A stretch of 64,000 bases of DNA from Favolaschia claudopus (Eukaryota > Basidiomycota > Agaricomycetes > Agaricales > Mycenaceae), in assembly GCA_037176885.1 (NCBI GenBank), contig JAWWNJ010000037.1, positions 1,302,001-1,366,000 on the forward strand. The letters run 5' to 3'. Below the pieces are notes generated by a model, which saw nothing but the letters and a program-made list of their open reading frames with translations, ran no database searches and was not told the origin of the DNA. Position numbers and translations under genes: made by a program. This document shows, one piece after another, positions 12,008 through 22,173 of this stretch; positions within the stretch are counted from its first letter, which is position 1; each line of letters opens with the position of its first letter.

Positions 12008-13804
12008 TGTAACGACTGGCCATTTTTGCGCGTTATATCTGACTATTTTAAGTCAAGTGCGGCCCTAAACAACCCAACTACCCGCCACGACTATAGTCTT
12101 ACTCGACTATCAATAGGAAGTCAGTACCTCTGTTGGTGACACTAAGGAGGGTCAAAGTGAGCTCCGAGCTGTTGACCGTAAAACCCATCACAGGAGAAAG
12201 GCATTATATTAATAGCCTACTGCAGTACTATGGATCTGTTCCATAACCGAACCCTCAGAAGAGTGACGAAGAGTCAAGTACTTGTGTACTACGGACTTAG
12301 ATGGAGGTCTACAAGGATGTAGGAGGCGCCGCGGGGGCTATCAGAGTCAACATCAGTCAAAAGACAGATGCCGCGGGCTGCCGACTATAAATAGACGGCT
12401 GGAACAGCGGAAAGGGATCTCATACAGGAGATGCCGGCGCTAGGATCAGAAGGCAGAGTTATGGCAAGACATGAGGTCTTTGACAGGAGTGATGATGATG
12501 TGATGCTGAAGCCGAACAAGTGCGGCAACTTCATTAGAAATCTATTTCTATATTGGAGTCAGCGCGGATGACTTGGTGGCTTGATAAATTGGACAACAGA
12601 CTAGCCTGTGATATTGCGAGTGAATTGGAATGTCCCCAGAATAGTCTTAGGAGTTATTAGAGGCGTTGATGGCACCACCGGAAGGGTTGCCGCCAGTGAC
12701 GGATTGACGGGATCACCAATGATGGCGTTCCGCGGGCTTCCGCAATTCAGTGATTCAACCGTGAGAGTCATAAGTGCTGACTTTCTACCGTTGGATCGAC
12801 AAGCCAAGAGGCTGCCGAAGGTCCTCCGGGACACCCAAATACCAATATACCATCTCTCTACTCAATTGGATCGACATTGCTTACTCTGTACTATTTATGT
12901 GATGTATTTCTTGGCATTAGTATAAAAGGACCTGTATTTCTCGTTGAGCTGGAGGACATCGCGCTCAGTCTATTGGACAGCGTTGGTGAACTCAGGCAGC
13001 AACGTAGAGGCATATATAAAGATATTGTCTACTCGTTTGTCTTAATAGAAATTGTGTTGAAGTTCAGTTCAAGTGTGAATCTAAGCATCGTTTCGAGAGT
13101 GTTCACCCGCGGAGGCTTTGCTTTCGAGTAGCTTTGTCGTGGCCTTAGTGTGTAAGGAACTGCCTGCCTCTATTGCCCGCGGACTGTCTATCTCATTGTG
13201 AAGATACGTGTGCTCGAGAGTGAACTAGTATCTCCCTGAGTCTGAGGAAGAGTGGAACTGTCCATCTGCTGAAGCATTGCGTTGGAACTGCTGGCGCATA
13301 ACCGGAAGAGATCTGATTAGTCCTCGTCTGAAAGGCTTGTGCTATATAAAGGAGTGTCAAAGGTTCCTGGAATTTGGAGGTTCAGGTCTATAGCGTAACT
13401 GGCGCTATAAGAATTGTGCATTCTGCCGCGGAAACTGTCTGTGGTCATTGTTTCAATCTCGCCCTGATATTCAACTGCGTTGGGTATCTTGTATCCTACC
13501 GTTTATAGTTCCTATTATTAGGAAAGGTCCGCGGACGGAATCACTTCCATCTACGGTGTGTGAGAGCGTGTTTTGTGCAAGGTTCTTACTTGCAAGTCGA
13601 CTTATATCCTCGTCACTGTGACATCTGGATTTCGGATCGAACCCCACGAACTCTTCGAGAGACATTTGAGTGTATCTTGTTGAGATATTTGTGTTGTAGT
13701 GTTGTGTGTGTTGGTTGATTGTGTTATATATATATTTTGGTGGTAGATTCTCTGCTGCGCTATATTTAGCACTTCAGTTGATATATTCAAGTGTCAGCGT
13801 TACA
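12008..13804 (+). repeat. 5' LTR (1797 bp) of the large retrotransposon
   Basis: It begins TGTAACGACTGG and ends AGCGTTACA. The same sequence recurs at 30177-31965 with the first 8 bp at 26914-26921, giving the same 1797-bp length. It contains seven CCGCGG palindromes (12329, 12371, 12730, 13107, 13177, 13426, 13529). It should hold promoter and poly(A) signals. Short open frames inside it occur in both copies and are not supported as genes. Confidence 0.92.
12386..12394 (+). promoter_or_regulatory. candidate LTR core promoter (TATAAATAG)
   Basis: TATAAATAG stands 10 bp after a CCGCGG (12371-12376) inside the 5' LTR, with a second copy in the 3' LTR at 30547. Other TATA-like sequences occur further on in the LTR (TATAAAAGG near 12922, TATATAAAGG near 13343), so which one drives the genomic RNA is not decided. 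Confidence 0.35.
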
Positions 13805-13806
13805 TC

Positions 13807-13823
13807 TGGAGCCCACCGCGAGG
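13807..13823 (+). other. putative primer binding site
   Basis: TGGAGCCCACCGCGAGG starts two bases after the 5' LTR. A TGG start is expected for pairing with a tRNA 3'-CCA end, and the position is standard. I cannot name the tRNA. Confidence 0.55.
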
Positions 13824-14340
13824 GGTTCGGTGGTAATTTGTGGATAAAACAAAACGCGTTGCTGTAGTTGGGAGAGTCTAGAGAAGGGACTTTCCTGGGT
13901 TGTCGAGAATTCCAGCCCAAACAAATCCTCGTACTAGAAAGACGTCGAGGAGAGGCAGACACCAGCGTAGCCCGTCTCCATTAAATACAGGAGCAGGTTC
14001 CAGGAGTTTGCTAGAGCAAGCCAGGGTTGCACTACAAGAACCCGCTCAAACGTCGACTTCAAGGAACAGTCTTATACCCGAGTCTGTAAATTGGGGACCA
14101 TCGACGTCTGGCAGAAAACCGCGTACGACCAAAAATTCCAGTACAGGACGGTCGTCTAGTTCGTCACCAGTTAAGAAAAGAAGGAGAGCGCGTTCCGCGG
14201 AAGTTATAAATACTTCTGCAGCATTACCCTTTGAGGGACACGCAACCCACTCGGACGGCGAGCTATCTGATCATTTGAATCAGACCATCGAGGCTATTTC
14301 GAACTCCGTAGCCAAGATAAACCCCCCACAAACAAACACT

Positions 14341-15768
14341 ATGGCTACCTACGACGAGATTGATAAGAGCAAGATCCCGGATATTTTTGGGAGACATAAC
14401 CTGAAATTCGATGACGAAACAGGGGATTTGCCCAAGTATTTGGAAGGGATCGAAGATATCATCGCGAAGCAAGGAAAGCTTAGTGAGCAGAGCAAGAAGT
14501 GGATAGCACACCACTATGCGAACAGTAAAGTGCAGAAAGAATGGCAGGCTTTGCCCACCTATACGAATGGAACGTATGAGGAATGGAAAGCGGAGTTGAT
14601 GGATGCTTATCCTGAAGTTCGTGCAGTAGAGAAAGGTTCCCGCGCGGGCTGGGCATCTTTCTTGAAACAGTATACAGACCGTCCGGTGAGAATAGACGAG
14701 GAAGTTGAATTTGCCAACTATTGTCGAAAGTTCCGCGGACGAGTTGCAGTGATGAACAAGGACCGAGAGATGCTCTCAAGGCGCGAGTTGGCGCAAGACT
14801 TTTTGAAAGGTATTCACCCTACCTTCAGGGAGACTCTTCGCAATATTGTGCTAGCCAGAAGTCCGACGGAACTTACTTCGTATCAGCGAGCAAAAGCTGA
14901 ATATGAAGCGCTGCCTGCGAACAAGGGAAAGGCCTACAAACCGGCCTATACTCACCCTGACGACCTGTACGAATGGGCAGACTTTGAGGAAATATTGAAG
15001 TCGTTGATCAAAAGTAATGACTCTATTTTCTTCACAACTCCCTCGGATATAAAGAGGAAGGCTGTTCTATTTTCGGGTAGTTCAGAGGGTGGAGATGAAG
15101 CTGCCAAGTTGAAGGCTAGATTGGAGAAGCTTGAGGCTGATTCCAAAGCCAGAGAGGAGAAAATTCTCCAGTCGAGCAAGGAGATTAAGGACAAGATGGA
15201 AGAGACTCTGGCCAATCATCTGGACAAGTTCACGACGGACCAAAAACAGGTCATGTCCAAGATGCATGAAGCTTTGTCGAAAGGGACTTCCAATTATCCT
15301 AGTCGTCCTGTAGAAAGAAGAGAATACGGGCCAGACAGGCCATCGTATACACCGGATAGGCCGCCTCTTAGAGAAGGCAAGCCTACGGGCTGTTACTATT
15401 GTTGGGATCCTTCGCATTATGTTGCGGACTGCAAGCACAGAAGGGATGATATTACTGGGGGCCTGCTAATCCTGAAAGATGGGCGTATGTTCTTCTATGA
15501 TGGAAAGGCTTTGCCGCGGGAACCCAAGAATAAGAGCTACATGACCAAAGTGCGGGATTACTATAACAATCGTACTCAGGTGTATTATAACCAAGAGGCG
15601 TTTGAGTATTATTATGCTAGTGACCCCACTGCACCGGCCGCGGAGTCGTTTGCGAGTGCATCCAGGGAAGAGTCAGACTCTCCTGCCACCGCGGATAGAC
15701 TGGACAGAATCGAGGAGTCTGTTGCAAAGATAGCGCAGTTTATGGCGGCTCAGAAGGATTTTCAGTGA
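14341..15768 (+). CDS. Gag-like capsid/nucleocapsid ORF
   Basis: The frame is open from about 13900, but its first ATG is at 14341 (MATYDEIDKSKIPDIF), giving 475 residues. The 147 open codons before it are basic and Ser-rich, and may be translated from a non-AUG start or a spliced leader. The middle is an alpha-helical retrotransposon-capsid-like region (WIAHHYANSKVQKEW, EEWKAELMDAYPEV). A CCHC zinc knuckle, CYYCWDPSHYVADC (C-X2-C-X4-H-X4-C), lies near residue 350 and would bind the genomic RNA. The stop TGA at 15766 is followed six bases later by the ATG of the protease ORF in the -1 frame. Gag packages element RNA into virus-like particles in the cytoplasm. Confidence 0.85.
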   Translation: MATYDEIDKSKIPDIFGRHNLKFDDETGDLPKYLEGIEDIIAKQGKLSEQSKKWIAHHYANSKVQKEWQALPTYTNGTYEEWKAELMDAYPEVRAVEKGSRAGWASFLKQYTDRPVRIDEEVEFANYCRKFRGRVAVMNKDREMLSRRELAQDFLKGIHPTFRETLRNIVLARSPTELTSYQRAKAEYEALPANKGKAYKPAYTHPDDLYEWADFEEILKSLIKSNDSIFFTTPSDIKRKAVLFSGSSEGGDEAAKLKARLEKLEADSKAREEKILQSSKEIKDKMEETLANHLDKFTTDQKQVMSKMHEALSKGTSNYPSRPVERREYGPDRPSYTPDRPPLREGKPTGCYYCWDPSHYVADCKHRRDDITGGLLILKDGRMFFYDGKALPREPKNKSYMTKVRDYYNNRTQVYYNQEAFEYYYASDPTAPAAESFASASREESDSPATADRLDRIEESVAKIAQFMAAQKDFQ

Positions 15769-15773
15769 TTCCG

Positions 15774-17150
15774 ATGAGGGAGACTCGCTCGCGGAAAGCT
15801 CCTGAGGATCCGAAAGCCAAAGACCGCGTTCCAGAAAAACAGAAAAACCAACAAAAAGAAACAGTAGCCGAGAAAGATAATGGGAAGGTGCCCATTAAGC
15901 CAGCCAGAGAGAATAGAGTTGAAGTGTTGCTACCGAAGCGTTCTACTCAACCTACGAGGAAAGTCACCGTTGAAGAAGTCAGTGATTCTGAGGACGAGTC
16001 GGTTGGTGTCAGAAATAAAAATCAGAAGGAAGAACTTCCGTTTAAGGATGTGAAACCTCTGTCTGACCCTCCCGTACGACCCGCGTTCCCGCGAAAACCA
16101 GCAGAGGAGCAACATGGCCAAGGGTCATCAGGTTCACGAAGAACAAGAGTGCCTAAAGATACTCAGCGGCGAGACAAAGCTACCGCGGAGATCGCAGACG
16201 CTATTCGGGAAACTGTGATACCAGTCAAAATAGGCACATTGCTGGATAGTAACGAGATGCTCAGGAAAACTCTTGAGATTGGGGGTCCGCGGAAGAACAA
16301 GGCCAAGTTTATGAAGACTACTTCTGGTGATGTTGTTCCTACCAAAGTGCACAACTTTGTCGTCCAACGGGTACTTGAGGATGAAGACTCAGACTCTGAG
16401 AGCCCCGCGGATGATGAAAGTGAAGCTGAGGATAACGTTCGAGTTGAGACAACAACTTGTGAAGTTGTAGATGAGGATGGAAAGACTGTGTCAGTGTTGA
16501 TGTTTGACACGTTCCCTGAACTGGTTACCTCCAATGATCATGATTTACCGGAGGGAAGCGTTATTTGTGGGGACCCTGTCCTTCAATACTATGAGTCTCT
16601 ACCAGAGGGAGAAAAAGCGAAAGCTGTTAAAGTCCCGGCCGCGGGCTCCTCTGCAAAGCTCAGATGCATTCATCCGTCGGTAAATGGCAAGTATGTGGAA
16701 GCCATTACGGATAGCGGCTCGCAGATTGTATCAATGAATGCTCAGTTGGCCAAGGAAATTGGTTTAACTTGGAATACAAATATAGTCTGTGAGATGGTTG
16801 CTGCGAATAGCCAGATCCAGTCCACTTTGGGCTTGGCTATAAATGTGCCGTTTAATTTTGAGGGGATAGTGATGCACCTTCAAGTTCATATTATTGATGA
16901 GGTGCCTTATGAAGTTCTTTTGGGACGCCCCTTCGAAATTTTGTCAGAAGCTGTGTTTGCGAGCAAGAGAACCGGCGAAGTCGAGATCACAATTACGGAT
17001 CCGCGCACAGGGAACAAAAATACCTTTGCAACCTCTCAGAGGGGAGTCAAAATAGATCGAGACACAGGAAAGCCAGTCCAGACAGCTCCCGCGGAGACCA
17101 AACCGGATTTTTGCAAGTCTTCGAGGAACTCAAAGATGGGGGAGAAGTAA
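15774..17150 (+). CDS. aspartic protease ORF of the retrotransposon
   Basis: This 458-residue ORF is in the -1 frame relative to gag. Its ATG at 15774 lies just past the gag stop, though the frame is open across the overlap. The first 230 residues are charged and low-complexity. A retropepsin-type core is near residue 311: VEAITDSGSQIVSMNAQLAK with the catalytic D-S-G, followed by VPYEVLLGRPF, the usual ILG-like flap/terminal block. It should mature Gag and Pol. The ORF ends in TAA overlapping the ATG of pol as TAATG. Having protease in its own frame between gag and pol resembles the gag/pro/pol layout of some retroviruses rather than a typical fungal Ty3 element. Confidence 0.85.
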   Translation: MRETRSRKAPEDPKAKDRVPEKQKNQQKETVAEKDNGKVPIKPARENRVEVLLPKRSTQPTRKVTVEEVSDSEDESVGVRNKNQKEELPFKDVKPLSDPPVRPAFPRKPAEEQHGQGSSGSRRTRVPKDTQRRDKATAEIADAIRETVIPVKIGTLLDSNEMLRKTLEIGGPRKNKAKFMKTTSGDVVPTKVHNFVVQRVLEDEDSDSESPADDESEAEDNVRVETTTCEVVDEDGKTVSVLMFDTFPELVTSNDHDLPEGSVICGDPVLQYYESLPEGEKAKAVKVPAAGSSAKLRCIHPSVNGKYVEAITDSGSQIVSMNAQLAKEIGLTWNTNIVCEMVAANSQIQSTLGLAINVPFNFEGIVMHLQVHIIDEVPYEVLLGRPFEILSEAVFASKRTGEVEITITDPRTGNKNTFATSQRGVKIDRDTGKPVQTAPAETKPDFCKSSRNSKMGEK

Positions 17151-20100
17151 TGGCCGCGTTTGAGTACAACGACCATGGGGAGTTGGTGTGCACAGGATAT
17201 GGTTTACCGAAAGACGGGGATGTTGTTACACAGGATGACAGGACGATGGCATATTTATTGGCGTCTAGAGACGCATTTGCAGGAGATAAGAATGCTAGTG
17301 TATTGTTGAATCAATACGCGGGGCAGGTAAAGAAAGATAAAGGCACAGATGTCTTCTTGTTCACGGAATCTGGAAGCCCGGGAAGCCCGAGAAAATCGAA
17401 CCGTGGAAAGCAAGCACCTAATCCGGGTGATAACTCGGCTAAGTCTGCGTTTGCCTACATGGAGCGAGATTCCCGCGTGAATGATGATAAAGATAGTTCC
17501 GCGGAGGCGGCGGACCGTGCGCCGAAAGTGAACCGTAGAAAGCGAAAGTACAAGAAGAAAAAGAAGAAGAAGAAGTCTAAGAAGACTTCGAAGGCAGAGG
17601 GAGCTGAGACAGTCCCTGCTGCGAAGGGGAAGCTGAATTTTGAAGTACCGGTGCCAGAAGTACCAAGAGAGCAATTTATTTTTGGAAATTTGGGCATCTC
17701 TATGGGAAAACAGCGAGTATTTGCTACTAAGAAGTACAAACCGGTCGCGGAAAAAATTAAGCCTATCCTTGGAAAAGTGGATGAGAAGTTCAGGATCGTG
17801 CGGAATATCACGGGGGATCCTTTGAAGGATATGCCAAAAATAGAAACGGATATTCCTGAGATTCACCCAGTCGGAAGATATACCGCGGAGCGAATGGAGG
17901 CATTTGAAAAGACTCATAACACTGGGTTCTTATTGCCTGAAGAGATGAAGTTGCTTCATCATTTTATGATGTTGCATAACGAGCATTTCGCCTGGGAAGA
18001 GGATGAGCGAGGGCAATTCAAACATGAATATTTCCCGCCCGTTGATATGCCTGTGGTACCACATACACCATGGGTATGCTCGCAAATTCCAATTCCACCT
18101 GGACATTTTGAAGAGTTCTGCCGCATCATCAAGGCTAAATTAGATGCTGGGGTGTATGAACCATCCAACTCGTCCTACAGGTCACCTATTTTTGCGGTGA
18201 TAAAGAAAGATGGAAAGTCATTGAGAATTGTACACGCGTTAGAGAGGTTGAATGAGGTTACAATTCAACACTCTGGGGTACCTCCAGCCACGGAAAAGCT
18301 AGCAGAACATTTTGCTGGACGAGCGTGCGGAGCTTCGTTGGATATGTTTGTCGGATATGATAATAGGGACTTAGCGGAATCTTCAAGGGATTATACGACC
18401 TTCCAGACGCCGTTTGGGGCACTGAGGTTGGTAAAATTACCGATGGGATGGACCAATTCTGTTCCCGTGTTTCACGAGGACGTTTGTACTATCTTGAGAG
18501 ATGAAATGCCGCATGTAACAATCCCTTACATAGACGATGTACCTGTCCGCGGGGGACCTACGAGGTACGAGACAAAAAATGGCGACTGGGAAAGGATTGC
18601 TGCGAATCCTGGAATTAGAAGATTTATCTGGGAACACCTCGAGAATTTAAATCGAGTTGTGACTAGAATGGCTTACGCAGGAGGAACTTTTTCAGGGAAG
18701 AAGTTGGTCCTCTGCGCGGATGAGTTTGAAGTTGTAGGGCATATTTGCTCTTACCGCGGAAGAATTCCTGATCCTAAGAGGGTGGACGTTATTAATAACT
18801 GGGGTCCTTGCGACTCTTTCACGCAAGTGAAGGCGTACCTGGGCACCGTTGGTGTTCTGAGGAGCTTTATTGAAGGGTACGGCGACATTGTTGCACCTAT
18901 CAATGAGTTAACGAAGAAGGACGTTCCCTTTGTATGGACCGCGGACTGTGATGAGGCGCAGGCCAAAATTAGAGAAAGGTTGAAAAACTGCCCAGCTCTA
19001 AAACCCCTGCGGTACGACTGGGATTCGGACATAGTAATTCAAGTGGATACTTCATGGAGAGCTGTAGGAATTATTATCTACCAGCTAGACCCAGATGATC
19101 CTAAGAAGAAATACTTTGCACGATTTGCGAGTATAACGTTAGGGAAGACCGAGGCGAACTATTCGCAACCTAAACGAGAATTGTACGGGTTGATGAGAGC
19201 TCTAGAGGCCATGTATTATTGGATTTTCGGAGCAAGGAAGCTTGTGGTTGAAACCGACGCGTTATACATCAAGGGCATGTTGAAAAACCCTGGAATGGGC
19301 CCCAACGCCACGATTAACCGCTGGATTGAAAAGATCTTGATGTTCCATTTTAAGCTGAAGCATGTCCCTGGTGAAAAGTTTGCACCCGACGGGTTATCAA
19401 GGAGAGATCCTTTCCCTGGGGATGAACATTTCAAAAATTCGGAAGAGGGTTATGACCAAAATGAACCTCCCGAGGACCATGAGGACGTTTCCGCGGAAGG
19501 CCCACAACCGTTGGAATTCGAGGACTTTAAACACCTTATTGATACCAGAGGTGGATATTTCCAGTCGGAGGATGAACAGCCAGAGATTGTGGATGTTGAT
19601 GCAGTTTGTATGGAAGATTTCCAACGTGATTGCGAGAGTGCCAGAATGACTGAAGCTAATCTGGCGAGGGCACGTAGAGAAGCGTACTCGAAGGAAAATA
19701 AGCAGATCCCTGAGTATATTTTAATGACGGAGCCTCTGATTCCAAATTTAGAATTGAAATGGGATGAGTCGAAGCGAGAACCTTACGATGAAGAGCATCG
19801 TTCGGATTGGATGAAAAAGCGTGATGCTAAATTACCATTGGTTAAGGAATGGTTAGCGGACCCTATGACTAGGCCCGCGGGAATGAATGATGATGCAGAG
19901 TATAGAAGTTTTATGCGCTTCGCCTCACATTTCTTTTTGAAAGGGGGGAGGATGTATAGAAAATCTTTTGGCACTGCGAATCAGTTAGTTGTTGACAAGG
20001 AACACCGCATGTACATGATGAAGGCTGCTCACGACAGTCTGGGTCACCGCGGAAGTTATGCAACTAGAGAATTGATTACGCTGCGATTCTGGTGGCCAGG

Positions 20101-21373
20101 AATAGAAGCAGATGTATTTTGGTACATTGCGTCTTGCGACGCTTGCCAAAACCGACAACATACACTGTTGAAAGTCCCGCCAGTTTTGACCCATACTCCA
20201 AGTCTATTTCAGGTCATCCATACCGATGTAATGGTAATGGGGCAAGTGTCCAATAAATGTGGACTAGTTGTTGATGCGAGGGACTCTTTGAGTTCCTGGT
20301 TAGAAGCGAGACCGCTTGTGAGAGACACGGCTCACGCAATTGGAATGTTCCTATTTGAAGAAATCATTTGCCGTTGGGGTTGCCCAAAGCAGATTGTAAC
20401 GGATAATGCGGGGCAGTTCAAGAAAGCTGTGGAATGGTTGAAACAGAAATACGGAATACCAAATATTCAGATTTCACCATACAACTCTCAAGCGAACGGG
20501 AAGATTGAAAGTGGACACTTCCAAATGCGTCAGGCATTGTTCAAAGCGACTGGCAAGAACCCATCTAAATGGTTCTGGTTCTTCCATGTTATGCTTTGGT
20601 CAGACAGAGTTACGGTTAGAAAAGGATTAGGTTGTTCACCTTATTTTGCGGTCACTGGAGCGCATCCAATTCTACCGTTGGATATTGAGGAAGCTACTTG
20701 GTTGGTTGAAATACCAGGTCGAGTGTTGACGACCGCGGAACTGATAGGGCTAAGAGCCAGAGCTTTAGCAAAGCACGTAGCCCATGTTGAGCACATGAGG
20801 AAACGGGTAGATCATGCTAAAATGGTTCAAGTCCGTAAACTCGAACGGTACAATGAACATACGATTAAAAACTATGATTTCAAACCGGGAGATCTGGTTC
20901 TCGTGCGCCACACTGAAGTAGAGAAATCTCTGAACTCTAAGATGGATCAGAAGGGGAGATACCTTGGCCCAATGGTTGTTATAAGACGTACCAAGGGAGG
21001 AGCGTATATCCTAGCTGAAATGAACGGCGCGTTATTCCATGACAGGATAGCCGCGGGGCGTGTGGTTCCATACTTAGCACGTCGCCGAATGCAAATTCCG
21101 CTCAACATCCAGAAGTTTATTGATGTATCTACGGAGACACTCGAAAAGCTAGTGGACGATATTCCCGCGGAAGGGGAAAAGACAAAGGAGCGCAGCTCAA
21201 AGAAGATAAAGGATCTAGCCTTCGATAAAGTAAATATAAGGGTAACACCTGAAGACTTCGAAAAGGCTGAGTCCTCAGAATCGGAGACTGGGAACGATGA
21301 AGATGAAGCAGAGTCGGACGATGAGCCAAAAGAGTCGGTTGGTCCTAGACGGTCCAAACGCAGGAAGCATTAA
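17150..21373 (+). CDS. Pol: reverse transcriptase, RNase H, integrase
   Basis: 1407 residues from the ATG at 17150; the open frame extends back to 17111, leaving about 40 nt shared with the protease ORF. A very basic stretch (KRKYKKKKKKKKSKK) near residue 130 could be a nuclear localisation or RNA-binding signal. RT begins near residue 347 (FAVIKKDGKSLRIVHALERL) and has the catalytic SLDMF and YIDDVPV (about 460); it is a divergent subtype with MGWTNSVPVFHEDV in place of the common FGLxNAPATFQ. RNase H starts near 630 (VIQVDTSWRAVG). Integrase has an HHCC finger (HDSLGHRG...CDACQ, about 960-1000) and D,D,E residues in IHTDVMV, VTDNAGQF and NGKIESGH. No chromodomain is evident; the acidic C-terminus ends in a basic RRSKRRKH. 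Confidence 0.93.
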   Translation: MAAFEYNDHGELVCTGYGLPKDGDVVTQDDRTMAYLLASRDAFAGDKNASVLLNQYAGQVKKDKGTDVFLFTESGSPGSPRKSNRGKQAPNPGDNSAKSAFAYMERDSRVNDDKDSSAEAADRAPKVNRRKRKYKKKKKKKKSKKTSKAEGAETVPAAKGKLNFEVPVPEVPREQFIFGNLGISMGKQRVFATKKYKPVAEKIKPILGKVDEKFRIVRNITGDPLKDMPKIETDIPEIHPVGRYTAERMEAFEKTHNTGFLLPEEMKLLHHFMMLHNEHFAWEEDERGQFKHEYFPPVDMPVVPHTPWVCSQIPIPPGHFEEFCRIIKAKLDAGVYEPSNSSYRSPIFAVIKKDGKSLRIVHALERLNEVTIQHSGVPPATEKLAEHFAGRACGASLDMFVGYDNRDLAESSRDYTTFQTPFGALRLVKLPMGWTNSVPVFHEDVCTILRDEMPHVTIPYIDDVPVRGGPTRYETKNGDWERIAANPGIRRFIWEHLENLNRVVTRMAYAGGTFSGKKLVLCADEFEVVGHICSYRGRIPDPKRVDVINNWGPCDSFTQVKAYLGTVGVLRSFIEGYGDIVAPINELTKKDVPFVWTADCDEAQAKIRERLKNCPALKPLRYDWDSDIVIQVDTSWRAVGIIIYQLDPDDPKKKYFARFASITLGKTEANYSQPKRELYGLMRALEAMYYWIFGARKLVVETDALYIKGMLKNPGMGPNATINRWIEKILMFHFKLKHVPGEKFAPDGLSRRDPFPGDEHFKNSEEGYDQNEPPEDHEDVSAEGPQPLEFEDFKHLIDTRGGYFQSEDEQPEIVDVDAVCMEDFQRDCESARMTEANLARARREAYSKENKQIPEYILMTEPLIPNLELKWDESKREPYDEEHRSDWMKKRDAKLPLVKEWLADPMTRPAGMNDDAEYRSFMRFASHFFLKGGRMYRKSFGTANQLVVDKEHRMYMMKAAHDSLGHRGSYATRELITLRFWWPGIEADVFWYIASCDACQNRQHTLLKVPPVLTHTPSLFQVIHTDVMVMGQVSNKCGLVVDARDSLSSWLEARPLVRDTAHAIGMFLFEEIICRWGCPKQIVTDNAGQFKKAVEWLKQKYGIPNIQISPYNSQANGKIESGHFQMRQALFKATGKNPSKWFWFFHVMLWSDRVTVRKGLGCSPYFAVTGAHPILPLDIEEATWLVEIPGRVLTTAELIGLRARALAKHVAHVEHMRKRVDHAKMVQVRKLERYNEHTIKNYDFKPGDLVLVRHTEVEKSLNSKMDQKGRYLGPMVVIRRTKGGAYILAEMNGALFHDRIAAGRVVPYLARRRMQIPLNIQKFIDVSTETLEKLVDDIPAEGEKTKERSSKKIKDLAFDKVNIRVTPEDFEKAESSESETGNDEDEAESDDEPKESVGPRRSKRRKH

Positions 21374-21429
21374 AGATTGTGGTGGTATGCGCCTCTGTAA
21401 TCTTAAATTAGAACTTCTCCGCGGAAGGA

Positions 21430-22173
21430 TTAGAATGGGAGGTCGTACTTGTCAGGCGATTCGACGGAGTGAATGGAGATGCCAGGAGGAAGGAGCTTGG
21501 ACATACGAAGCTCGACGAAGCCGAGAGCGGAGTTGTCGTAGCCGTGAAGGATGAGTTCCTTGCGCATATAGGCGAGTTCATGAAGATCATTGATCTTGTT
21601 GACCGCTTTGATGAACTGGGCCTTGCGAGCCTTGATGGAAAACTCATGGTGGTAGGCGAAAGCTTCGTCAAGCTGGTTAAGCATGGTCTCCAGGTCGACG
21701 GTGCTGCGACCGAAGATGATAGCTGAAGGGGAGGATTAGCGAGGAATAAGTCTGGACATCTATAAATGGACGCACCAGGACCTCCGCGCTTCTCCCAACT
21801 TTCGATCATCTTGTCCTTGCTGGTGAAGTCGCAAGGATGGAATTGAATGAGACAGTTGTGGCAAGGAGGACCCCAACTAGTAGGAGCGCAAGGCTCGACG
21901 TTGTGTTTCTTGGCGCAGCAAGAGCACTGTTCAGTCGGCTGGTGATAAAAATAGATCAGTCGGAGTTGAAAGTAACAAGTACTAAGGACGCACCTTATTA
22001 TCTTCCATAAGATAGATGGCAGCTTGGAACTTGGGAAGGATCTCGCTGACAGGGACTATGATGTCGCGTGCGAAGGCTGCGAGGATTGCGGCAGGATCCA
22101 TTTCGTCGGGGCTGTCGTAGAGATAATCGTAGTAGTCGTCGTTCTCTTCGTCGTCTAAGCCGTGGATGCTCAT
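21430..22173 (-). CDS. antisense gene C in retrotransposon: six-cysteine zinc-cluster-like protein (211 aa)
   Basis: Three exons (21994-22173, 21776-21938, 21430-21722) join in phase to 211 residues. It lies entirely between pol and the 3' LTR on the strand opposite to the element's genes. Exon 1 is acidic with YYDYLYDSPDEMDP. Exon 2 carries cysteines spaced C-X2-C-X8-C-X8-C-X2-C-X6-C (from CSCCAKKHNVEPC to CHNCLIQFHPC), close to the fungal Zn(II)2Cys6 pattern C-X2-C-X6-C-X5-12-C-X2-C-X6-8-C. Exon 3 is alpha-helical (AYHHEFSIKARKAQFIKAV). Both introns start GTGCGTCC. Retained splice sites and phase argue for a real, selected protein. DNA binding is an inference from the cysteine pattern. It may be a separate gene or the 3' part of a longer antisense transcription unit. 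Confidence 0.65.

Noticed and set aside
12608..12925. 105-codon ORF in the LTR, repeated exactly at 30769-31086
   Set aside because: Present twice only because the LTR is. No domain, and nothing suggests translation; LTR-encoded proteins are rare.
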